A stretch of 15,851 nt of DNA from VMCP01 sp965659745 (GTDB taxonomy: Bacteria; Bacteroidota; Bacteroidia; NS11-12g; UBA955), in the NCBI GenBank assembly GCA_965659745.1, contig CBFHXF010000044.1:1-15851 (forward strand), written 5' to 3'. The notes under the pieces were generated by a model that saw only the letters and a program-made list of their open reading frames with translations, did no database searches and was not told the origin of the DNA. The translations under genes were made by a program, and so were the position numbers. This document shows positions 6,977 to 13,691 of this stretch, one piece after another. Positions within the stretch are counted from its first letter, which is position 1. Each line of letters begins with the position of its first letter.

Positions 6977-9334
6977 TTACTTCGTATCGAACAAAATTGT
7001 TTGATACGAATATACTTTTTTACCTTTCTTACTGATAGTTATCGTGATAGCCTCTCCATCTTTCAACGATTCGTAGAATTTGGAAGAAATTTCAGGCTCA
7101 AAAACTAAAGTTGAATAAGGCAACATAGGTGCTTTATCAATTTTTGTTTTACATGGCAGTTTCCCGATACTCTTAGACTCAATGGTTACTGTGGCTCCCT
7201 CAAAATCTAATTTGCCTGAAATACTCCATTTCTTGAAGAAGAACATACGCGGACAGTAGCCTTGAGGAGGCCAAGAAATCATATGTTTTGAATAGTAAAT
7301 AGAATCTACAGTATTTAATTTATCTTGTGGCTCCAACATCCAAAACACACTGTTGTTTTCGCTGCTTCCAAACCCAATGCTATTTGCATTCTGAGCCAAA
7401 ATATACTGGCGGTTGAATAATTCTTCGCTTTTTAAATCCGATACCAATACCGTCGCCGCAATAGCGGGGTTGGGGTCTTTTATGACCTGACAGTAAGCAG
7501 CGGCTTCTGCTGCGTTTTGGGTATAACAGATATGCGTTTCGGGCGTAGGTTCACGTGTAAAAACCCCCACCGGCGCATACATCACAGAAGCTTCTTGGCA
7601 TTTGCGACTCCGTAACGCGTTGAATCCAATGGTTTCTTTGATGCCCGCGTGCTGACGGAAATAATTGATACGATTGGCTATTTTTTGTTGCGTACTGTCT
7701 GGCATGCTTCCTGGAGTACAACGCTTCGAAAGCCCATTCCATCCCGTAGCAGGCACCATTGTGCTACCACGTTTCTCACTGTAGATACGAGAGTTTTTAT
7801 ATCTTACTTCGAAATCTTTTTTCGCCAAGCGTTTTCTAAAACTATCTATTTGCGCATTTTTTGGGAAATTTTCTTGCAATAAATGCAAAAACTTCCAAGC
7901 TGTTGGTAAATCTTCATACACTAAAAAGCTGTCGATACCCCGCTCATATAACCTTTGCTTATCCGCTGTAAGTTCGAATTTTTTCTTGGGGAAATCTGTG
8001 AACATCTGCGTATTCCACACAAACAAGTAATTCCATGAGTTGGGACCTATCGCTGAAGTCAACCATTTTTTGTACAAATTATATCGAATGTCTTTTAACG
8101 CATTGTTCTTAGGATATCGTTTGATCGCATCATTGGCTACCGCAAATAATAAGCGCTGTGACACATATGAAGGTGGATTTCCTAAAACGGTTTGCAAGCC
8201 AAGCTCATTAAAGGCAGGGGTTTTGAACTGTAAGGGATACCATTTATGAAAATAGAACACGATGGCAGGATGGTTATCGATAGACATGAAATACTGCAAA
8301 CAGTTAGATTGAAATGCTGATGAGTCGTTTATCAGGAACATATCCTCGCTATTGCGTGCCCCGCGATTCCAAAGTTCCTGCTTCGCATACCAAAATGCAG
8401 AATCAAATTTAACGGCCTCTACAGAATCGCCCCGTTTTAATACATAGCCCAAGCGTGCTAAATAATAGTTGTTTTGACTTGTAAGGAAATACGTATTGGT
8501 TGGCTGGTAAAACAAGCCCAGATCGACCCATTTCTTTACAGCGGTATTCATGCCTACTTCGCGCTGTAAGTAACGGAGTTTGGTATTGATAACCGTAACG
8601 ATCGAGCGCGTTAATTTGTAATCTAAAGGGAAAATATCCAATCCCATTTCCAGATAAATAAGCGCGCTGTCTTCCTCCTTCTTCTCTGCGTAATGCTTGC
8701 CTAAAACTTGAAATATTTCAAGATTGTAATTCTTGTAGGCATTTGCCAATACCTTAGAGTCGTTCTGTTTTTTCTTGGAATTTACAATGGAATCTTCCCA
8801 AGTTCCGTACATCATTTGGGCAGCGGAATGCAACATTGGCAAGGCTTTGCCATAGTTTTTATTTCCGTATTGGCATAATCCCATAAGTGCAAATGCCTGT
8901 GTGTCTTTTGACAGTTCCCATGCCGTTTCTAAAAAGGGAAGGGCCTTCGTGTATTGCATACGGTAGTGTTGTTCTACCCCTTCCTTTTTGTATTCATCGG
9001 TGAAGCGCTTGTACAACCATTTGTAGGTATCGCGATACTCACGAGCTTCGTCTTTTTGATCGGCTTTTTCTAAGGAGCGCAGCACACCTCTAAAGGCCCT
9101 TTGCTGCTCTTTGCTTTCTTCTTCTAACAATGCCATTTCAAACTCAGCCCAGGCTTTGAGGTAGTTAAGCTCGACCATTTTCTTATCTTTTTCGAGGCCT
9201 TTAGCAATTTTTTTAAGGGCTTTGCTGTATTTCTTGCTTTCGATAGCCGACTTGCTCTCGATAATGCTGAGGGGTTGTGAGAATAGGCTTCCCAAAAGAA
9301 GCATGAAAAACAGGAAACTGAAGTGTTTTTTCAT
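6977..9334 (-). CDS. Exported TPR protein with C-terminal CAP (SCP-like) domain
   Basis: A 785-residue protein. A signal peptide is clear (KKHFSFLFFMLLLGSLFSQ, residues 2-20), so it is exported to the periplasm or surface; no lipobox cysteine is seen. Residues about 25-500 are mostly helical and contain TPR-like stretches (for example 128-175 and 205-240). Residues about 548-668 resemble a CAP/SCP domain: a helix NRINYFRQHAG, H601, and a closing strand NSVFWML. This is followed by ISWPPQGYCP (686-695) and a beta-rich tail with KKWSISGKLDFEGATV, a pattern that commonly follows CAP domains. CAP proteins have varied roles and only one of the usual metal-site histidines is obvious, so no activity is assigned. 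No T9SS tail is visible. It is transcribed away from the tRNA-side block, 124 bases after the gene at 9459. Confidence 0.8.
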   Translation of the reverse strand: MKKHFSFLFFMLLLGSLFSQPLSIIESKSAIESKKYSKALKKIAKGLEKDKKMVELNYLKAWAEFEMALLEEESKEQQRAFRGVLRSLEKADQKDEAREYRDTYKWLYKRFTDEYKKEGVEQHYRMQYTKALPFLETAWELSKDTQAFALMGLCQYGNKNYGKALPMLHSAAQMMYGTWEDSIVNSKKKQNDSKVLANAYKNYNLEIFQVLGKHYAEKKEEDSALIYLEMGLDIFPLDYKLTRSIVTVINTKLRYLQREVGMNTAVKKWVDLGLFYQPTNTYFLTSQNNYYLARLGYVLKRGDSVEAVKFDSAFWYAKQELWNRGARNSEDMFLINDSSAFQSNCLQYFMSIDNHPAIVFYFHKWYPLQFKTPAFNELGLQTVLGNPPSYVSQRLLFAVANDAIKRYPKNNALKDIRYNLYKKWLTSAIGPNSWNYLFVWNTQMFTDFPKKKFELTADKQRLYERGIDSFLVYEDLPTAWKFLHLLQENFPKNAQIDSFRKRLAKKDFEVRYKNSRIYSEKRGSTMVPATGWNGLSKRCTPGSMPDSTQQKIANRINYFRQHAGIKETIGFNALRSRKCQEASVMYAPVGVFTREPTPETHICYTQNAAEAAAYCQVIKDPNPAIAATVLVSDLKSEELFNRQYILAQNANSIGFGSSENNSVFWMLEPQDKLNTVDSIYYSKHMISWPPQGYCPRMFFFKKWSISGKLDFEGATVTIESKSIGKLPCKTKIDKAPMLPYSTLVFEPEISSKFYESLKDGEAITITISKKGKKVYSYQTILFDTK

Positions 9335-9423
9335 AGTAATTGGCTATACAAGTTTAGTCATGGCAAAGGGAAATGCCAAGAATGTTGAAAAGATGGGTAG
9401 AATGTAGTTCGAAAACGGATTGA

Positions 9424-9445
9424 TTTAGCCACGAATAGGGCTAAA
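9424..9445 (-). terminator. Hairpin downstream of the T9SS-cargo gene
   Basis: A perfect 7-bp inverted repeat, TTTAGCC (9424-9430) and GGCTAAA (9439-9445), starts 14 bases after the stop of the gene ending at 9459. No U-run follows on the minus strand, so it may be an mRNA 3' stabiliser rather than an intrinsic terminator. Confidence 0.4.
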
Positions 9446-9458
9446 GTTCAAGATTTCT

Positions 9459-10508
9459 TTAGCGAAACAAGAAAAACGTTTGGGCATCCATACGTCGGAA
9501 TCCATCATTGCCGATCAATTCGATCATACATATATACATGCCTTCTATGGCGGGAGCCCCATTCGCGTTGCCATCCCAGCCACCATTTAAATCATTGGTT
9601 TCGTACATTTTTTCTCCCCAGCGATTGTAAATGCGCATGTTCATAGAACGGTATCCTTCTAAATAAGGCTTGAAAATATCGTTAGGAGGGGCGTCGTTTG
9701 GCGTGAAAGCATTGGGTATGAAATACACGGGTGGACAGCTATCGGTGAGTACCACCTCGTCTTCGTCGAAACAGCCGTCTTGACTGGTAACGCGTACTTT
9801 ATAGGTTCCTGCAAATTGGGCCAATATGCTCGATGTTTGTTCGCCTCCTGGAGTCCATAAATAAGAGTAACCGGGATTGGAACCGGCGTCGAGGTTTACG
9901 GTGATATTGCGACATACAAAGCGGTCGGGGCCTAAATCAACACTGGGTTTTGCTCCTTGTTTTACTATGGCTGTGGCATCTACGCTGGCACAAATATTAC
10001 TCACATTCACTTTGTAAGTACCCGCTCGGGTAACGGTAAGAGTAGAAAGGGTATCGCCGGGGGCTAAGTTTACATCCGTACTCGTCCAACGAAAGCGATT
10101 ATACGGTTGATTGTTGCCTGCATTCAAAATGAGCATGATATTGGTGCCACAGAAAACGGTGTCACGAACGGCAGGAATGGGTTGTAATGTATTGGGAATG
10201 ACTAATACATAAGCCGAGTTGGTATCGCGGCTTCCACTGGGGAAAATACTGATACAAGTGGCTTTGAAAAGACCGGGGCTACGGTATTTAACAGAGGGTT
10301 CGCGTTCGATAGAAACAGCGGGATCTCCCGATTCAAACGTCCATAACCAACCGATACTTTGTTCATTGCCGCCTGTGTTGAATTCGCGGTAATTAATAGT
10401 TCCGTCTACACATATGGTAACCGAAGGCGTTTGGGCGCTCACTACTGCGGGGAAAAGGCTTCCCAAGAAAAGAAAAAGAACGTATCCAAACTTTGAATTC
10501 AAACGCAT
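9459..10508 (-). CDS. Secreted PKD-domain protein with T9SS type B sorting domain
   Basis: A 349-residue exported protein. The signal peptide spans about residues 1-25 (ending VVSAQ). A PKD-like domain follows (about 28-103, with WLWTFESGDPAVS and the closing strand SAYVLVI), then two Ig-like beta modules (about 107-182 and 188-255, each with the AGTYKV motif). The C-terminal 90 residues (about 261-349) are the gliding-motility-associated type B sorting domain: VYFIPNAFTPND, NDIFKPY, MRIYNRWGEKMYE, GGWDGNANG and EGMYICMIEL. This domain directs proteins through the type IX secretion system to the cell surface. The protein is short, so it is probably a structural or adhesive surface protein; binding partner unknown. 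The ATG at 10506-10508 is 4 bases from a consensus -7 box. Confidence 0.93.
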   Translation of the reverse strand: MRLNSKFGYVLFLFLGSLFPAVVSAQTPSVTICVDGTINYREFNTGGNEQSIGWLWTFESGDPAVSIEREPSVKYRSPGLFKATCISIFPSGSRDTNSAYVLVIPNTLQPIPAVRDTVFCGTNIMLILNAGNNQPYNRFRWTSTDVNLAPGDTLSTLTVTRAGTYKVNVSNICASVDATAIVKQGAKPSVDLGPDRFVCRNITVNLDAGSNPGYSYLWTPGGEQTSSILAQFAGTYKVRVTSQDGCFDEDEVVLTDSCPPVYFIPNAFTPNDAPPNDIFKPYLEGYRSMNMRIYNRWGEKMYETNDLNGGWDGNANGAPAIEGMYICMIELIGNDGFRRMDAQTFFLFR

Positions 10509-10512
10509 GTTG

Positions 10513-10520
10513 CAAAGATA
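10513..10520 (-). promoter_or_regulatory. -7 box for the T9SS-cargo gene
   Basis: The minus strand reads TATCTTTG, a full TAnnTTTG match, ending 4 bases before the ATG at 10508. If active, the transcript would begin at or within a few bases of the start codon. The rest of the 149-base gap to dinB (10509-10657) shows no gene. Confidence 0.45.
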
Positions 10521-10657
10521 GTAATTTGAGAGTATTGGTTTTCTTGTTTTAATGGAACATCGGTTAAGGATATTTTTTTTGTGGAAGTTGATTATAATTC
10601 GAAAATAGGGTTTCGTGCGACAATTTGGGACATTGGCGATAAGAATTCATAAAAAAA

Positions 10658-11875
10658 TTACATTCGTCTGTTGGCTAAGAGTATAGGTGCTTCTCCGTCG
10701 AAGGGATTTCCGCTTCTTCCGATGCTTTTTACATCCATTCCGTTGGCGCGTTTTACGGCAGAATCGCCGAAGCGATTCCGCACTTTATCCATGGCTTCAT
10801 AGAGTTTGAGCATTTCTTGGCTGTCTTCGAACAAGTCAATTTGAAGTCCGCCACTCACCAGGTGGCTGTAACGCACGCCCACGAGTCGAATAAGTTGCCT
10901 ACGTTGGTAGAGTTTGTCGAACAATTCCAAGGTTTTGGCAATGAGGGTATGGTCGGCGCTGGTATAGGGAATTTTGGCCTGCATGGAATAGGTGTTAAAG
11001 TCGGTATAGCGGATTTTAACAGTCACACAAGCCGTTAGTTTATGTCCTTTTCGGAGCTGATAGGCCAAGTTTTCGGCCATGGCGCTAAGCAGATTTTTGA
11101 GTTTGGTTACGTCGATGGTATCGTTTTCAAAGGTGCGTTCGGTGCTCAAACTTTTACGTTCTTGATAAGGAATTACGGGACGTTGGTCAATGCCTTGTGC
11201 CTTATCCCAAATCTCGAGACCGGGTTTTTGTAAGGTTTTGAAAAGCAATTCTCGGGGCATTTCTTGCACGGTTTTAATGTACTGAATACCCAATTGTCGG
11301 AGGGTTTGGTAGGTAACGGCACCTACGCCGGGAATGGCTTTGACGGAGAGAGGCGAGAGGAAGCTTTTTTCTTCTCCTTGCGCCACCTGTTTTTGTCCGG
11401 CAGGCTTGGCAGTACCAGTAGCTACCTTTGAAACCGTTTTATTGGTAGAAAGTCCGAAGCTAATGGGCAATCCGGTTTCCTTTTTAATGCGGTCTTTAAG
11501 TTCTTGAGATAATTTCCAGCTACCGAAGAATCGCTCCATGCCGCTGAGATCGATATAGAATTCGTCGATGCTGCTTTTTTCGTATAGGGGCACGGTTTCG
11601 GCAATGACTTCGGTAACCATATGGGAATAATCGCTGTATTTTTGAGAATCGCCACGTATGAATATGGCATCCGGACATAGCAATCGGGCTTGTTTCATGG
11701 GCATGGCGCTGTGCACGCCGTAGCGTCGGGCTTCATAGCTACAACTGGCCACCACACCGCGATCGCTGAGTCCACCGATAATAATAGGTCGGTCATTCAA
11801 TGCCGAATTCTGGAGTCGCTCTACACTCACAAAAAAGGAGTCTAAGTCCATGTGTACAATGTTTCTATCGCTCAT
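10658..11875 (-). CDS. dinB: DNA polymerase IV (Y-family translesion polymerase)
   Basis: A 405-residue Y-family polymerase that bypasses damaged template bases. Catalytic acidic residues are visible: D10 and D12 in HMDLDSFF, and D104/E105 in SSIDEFYIDL. F15 is the likely steric gate against ribonucleotides. SYEARRYGV (46-54) and the helix-hairpin-helix IPGVGAVTYQTLRQLGI (181-197) match the family. A little-finger domain follows, and QIDLF (345-349) is a probable beta-clamp binding motif. Unlike E. coli DinB, about 55 residues follow this motif. A 30-bp palindrome ends 6 bases before the ATG and may control transcription or translation. The neighbouring photolyase cluster is divergent. Confidence 0.97.
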   Translation of the reverse strand: MSDRNIVHMDLDSFFVSVERLQNSALNDRPIIIGGLSDRGVVASCSYEARRYGVHSAMPMKQARLLCPDAIFIRGDSQKYSDYSHMVTEVIAETVPLYEKSSIDEFYIDLSGMERFFGSWKLSQELKDRIKKETGLPISFGLSTNKTVSKVATGTAKPAGQKQVAQGEEKSFLSPLSVKAIPGVGAVTYQTLRQLGIQYIKTVQEMPRELLFKTLQKPGLEIWDKAQGIDQRPVIPYQERKSLSTERTFENDTIDVTKLKNLLSAMAENLAYQLRKGHKLTACVTVKIRYTDFNTYSMQAKIPYTSADHTLIAKTLELFDKLYQRRQLIRLVGVRYSHLVSGGLQIDLFEDSQEMLKLYEAMDKVRNRFGDSAVKRANGMDVKSIGRSGNPFDGEAPILLANRRM

Positions 11876-11881
11876 TTGTTA

Positions 11882-11911
11882 ATATTATTGACAATTATTT
11901 GTCGATAATAT
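11882..11911. promoter_or_regulatory. 30-bp palindrome at the dinB start, candidate operator
   Basis: The arms ATATTATTGACAA (11882-11894) and TTGTCGATAATAT (11899-11911) are complementary at 12 of 13 positions around a 4-base centre TTAT. The core is GACAA-N4-TTGTC. A third GACAA half-site lies at 11913-11917. The element ends 6 bases from the dinB ATG, where a bound repressor or an mRNA hairpin would block expression. Confidence 0.65.
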
Positions 11912-11959
11912 AGACAAAATAATTGAGAGTGGAGGGGTGAGAGTGTAGAGAATATTTTG

Positions 11960-12061
11960 GTAGGGTCAGTGTTCACCCCTGCCCATATTGATGATATTGC
12001 AATTGTGATAAATGGCAACCGTAGGGTCAGGGTTCACCCCTGTCCATATTGATGATGTTGC
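11960..12061. repeat. Two 41-bp direct repeats with hairpin potential
   Basis: Copies at 11960-12000 and 12021-12061 agree at 38 of 41 bases and are separated by 20 bases. Each carries a hairpin-forming core; in the second copy CAGGG-TTCAC-CCCTG (12028-12042) has perfect 5-bp arms, extendable with GG/CC past one mismatch. It looks like an interspersed intergenic repeat unit. The rest of the 246-base dinB-SDR gap contains only the palindrome. Confidence 0.8.
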
Positions 12062-12121
12062 CCCGGCAGAATTCCCATTTTCCCTCCAAACCATTCCAAC
12101 CCCAAACTTGTTACTATTATC

Positions 12122-12814
12122 ATGAAACAGTTTGTAATAATTGGTGGCTCTACCGGAATTGGCCGTTCCCTCGTGGAATTGCTTTCCGCCGATGCCCACG
12201 TTACCGCTACCTACGCGCATACCCAGCCCGAACCCCTTGCCAATGTAAATTACGTGCATTTCGATGTCACGAATCCCAATAGCGACTTTTCTTGGTTGCC
12301 TGAATCTATCGACGGACTTGCCTATTGCGTGGGTTCCATTACCCTGAAACCCTTTGCCCGAATCAAACCCGAAGAGTTTGTGACCGACTACCAAAAACAA
12401 ACCCTCGGTGCCATCACCAGCATTCAAGCCGCCTTGCCCGCACTCAAAACCGTTGCACAGTCTTCCGTAGTGCTTTTCTCTACCGTGGCCGTGCAAACCG
12501 GATTTCCCTTTCATGCCATGGTGGCCAGCTCCAAAGGCGCTATCGAAGGACTCACCCGCGCGCTGGCAGCCGAATTCGCACCCAAAATACGGGTAAACGC
12601 CATCGCACCCTCCATCACCCAAACACCCTTGGCAGCGGCGTTACTGAATTCCCCCGAGAAAATAGAAGCCAATGCCAACCGACATCCCTTAAAGAAAATC
12701 GGACAGCCCCAAGACATCGCCGAACTCGCCGCCTTTTTGCTGTCGGAAAAATCGTCGTGGATTACCGGACAAATCCATCATATCGACGGAGGCATCTCTA
12801 ATATTAAGGTATAA
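12122..12814 (+). CDS. SDR-family protein lacking the catalytic tyrosine
   Basis: A 230-residue protein with the short-chain dehydrogenase/reductase (Rossmann) fold. The cofactor loop is GGSTGIG (8-14), D48 sits in HFDVT, and the C-terminal part has the usual RVNAIAPS (157-164) and GQIHHIDGG (216-224). The active-site stretch aligns as S120 and K138, but the position four residues before the lysine, normally tyrosine, is valine (V134 in MVASSK). Classical hydride-transfer chemistry is therefore doubtful; the protein may bind NAD(P) in another role, or use a different proton donor. It is the first gene of the plus-strand photolyase cluster, 92 bases before flavin reductase 1. Its DNA is noticeably richer in C and G than the left half of the window. 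Confidence 0.88.
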   Translation: MKQFVIIGGSTGIGRSLVELLSADAHVTATYAHTQPEPLANVNYVHFDVTNPNSDFSWLPESIDGLAYCVGSITLKPFARIKPEEFVTDYQKQTLGAITSIQAALPALKTVAQSSVVLFSTVAVQTGFPFHAMVASSKGAIEGLTRALAAEFAPKIRVNAIAPSITQTPLAAALLNSPEKIEANANRHPLKKIGQPQDIAELAAFLLSEKSSWITGQIHHIDGGISNIKV

Positions 12815-12906
12815 TTAACCTAAAACATACGTTTACACGTGTTTTTAGCTCGTTTTACGCTCAACCGAATCGTATTTGCTGCCGAAATTTCAATCTCTAA
12901 AATGTT

Positions 12907-13419
12907 GTGAAGAAACCTTGGAACCTGCCGGATTTGCCGGTTTACAGCTTGATGACCGAGTGCGAGGGCAGGGTTAATATGAACATTTGTACTTACGTTT
13001 CCGCCATGAGCATGTCGCCCAAGCGCTATGCCATTGGCGTGTATTACAATACCAAAACCTTAGAAAATATTCAAAAAGGCGGTAAAATAGTGCTGCAATT
13101 ATTGGCGCAGAATCAGTGGCCTGTGGTGCGGAACTTCGGACAAAAAAGTGGAACGGCTTTCGACAAACACGATTTCCTGAGTCGCAAAAACAAAGGCGAT
13201 ACCCAACATCCGCACAAACAACCCTATGCCTGCACCCGTTGGCACGATTTTATTGTGCTAAAAAACGCGTTGGCCTATGTGGAATTGGAGGCCGTTTGGC
13301 ACCAATCTGCAGGCGACCACGAACTCTATTTATTTGAAGTGAAAAGACACCAAACTTTGAGTGAAGAAGCCCCTTTGCGGGTGTCGGATCTCAGAGAAAA
13401 CGGACTGGTACGAATATGA
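12907..13419 (+). CDS. Flavin reductase-like protein 1 (FMN-binding split barrel)
   Basis: A 170-residue protein of the flavin reductase family, which reduces FMN or FAD with NAD(P)H and releases it to partner enzymes. The domain runs over about residues 10-150, with VNMNICTYVSAMSMSP (23-38) and YYNTKTLENI (46-55) typical of flavin-binding loops. The GTG at 12907 is used because an in-frame TAA lies just upstream (12898-12900) and the next ATG (12955) would cut into the domain; the KPWNLPDLPVYSL N-terminus looks conserved-type. The stop overlaps the next ATG as ATGA, so translation is probably coupled. The upstream 92 bases contain the palindrome ACACGTGT (12835-12842) and only a 7-of-8 match to a -7 box (12828-12835). 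Confidence 0.85.
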   Translation: MKKPWNLPDLPVYSLMTECEGRVNMNICTYVSAMSMSPKRYAIGVYYNTKTLENIQKGGKIVLQLLAQNQWPVVRNFGQKSGTAFDKHDFLSRKNKGDTQHPHKQPYACTRWHDFIVLKNALAYVELEAVWHQSAGDHELYLFEVKRHQTLSEEAPLRVSDLRENGLVRI

Positions 13420-13691
13420 AATTTAGCGACGAAGACTTAGACAGAATTATCGAAATGGCCTGGGAAGACCGTACGCCTTTCGATGCCATAGAAACACAGT
13501 TTGGCGTGAGCGAAGGCGAGGTTATCCGCTTGATGCGACAAACCTTAAAGCCCTCAAGCTTTCGCTTGTGGCGCAAACGCGTAAACTCCGGGGTATCCCA
13601 AAAACACCGCGCCACCCGCAATCCTGAAATCGAACGATTCCGCTGCAGCCGACAACGTCAAATTTCAAATAATAAAATTTCCAAGCGATGA
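13416..13691 (+). CDS. TIGR03643 / DUF2805-type small protein
   Basis: A 91-residue protein of a family known only as conserved hypothetical. The core reads DLDRIIEMAWEDRTPFDAIE (residues 7-26), then FGVSEGEVIRLMRQTLKPSS (29-48), then FRLWRKRV (49-56). The segment AIETQFGVSEGEVIRLMR looks like a helix-turn-helix, which suggests nucleic-acid binding; this is inference. The tail after residue 57 is basic. It overlaps both neighbours by 4 bases (ATGA at 13416-13419 and 13688-13691), so it is tightly coupled with flavin reductase 1 and the photolyase-like protein. Families of this type are often found beside photolyase/cryptochrome genes, which this arrangement fits. Confidence 0.85.
   Translation: MKFSDEDLDRIIEMAWEDRTPFDAIETQFGVSEGEVIRLMRQTLKPSSFRLWRKRVNSGVSQKHRATRNPEIERFRCSRQRQISNNKISKR

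Noticed and set aside
11960..12061. Two 41-bp repeats with a 20-base interval as a minimal CRISPR
   Set aside because: Only two copies, one short interval and no cas genes; better explained as an interspersed or locally duplicated intergenic unit.
11966..12622. Minus-strand open frame of 218 codons, glycine- and histidine-rich
   Set aside because: It is the complement of the SDR gene and the 41-bp repeats. The Gly-rich low-complexity composition is typical of a shadow of a C-rich coding strand, and no family motif is seen.
12325..12801. Plus-strand open frame of 158 codons inside the SDR gene
   Set aside because: It is out of frame with a well-supported SDR and very rich in Arg/Thr/Ser, as expected for a frame shadow.
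12835..12842. Palindrome ACACGTGT before flavin reductase 1 as an operator
   Set aside because: An 8-bp palindrome is too short to claim without a known regulator or a second site; noted only within the gene entry.
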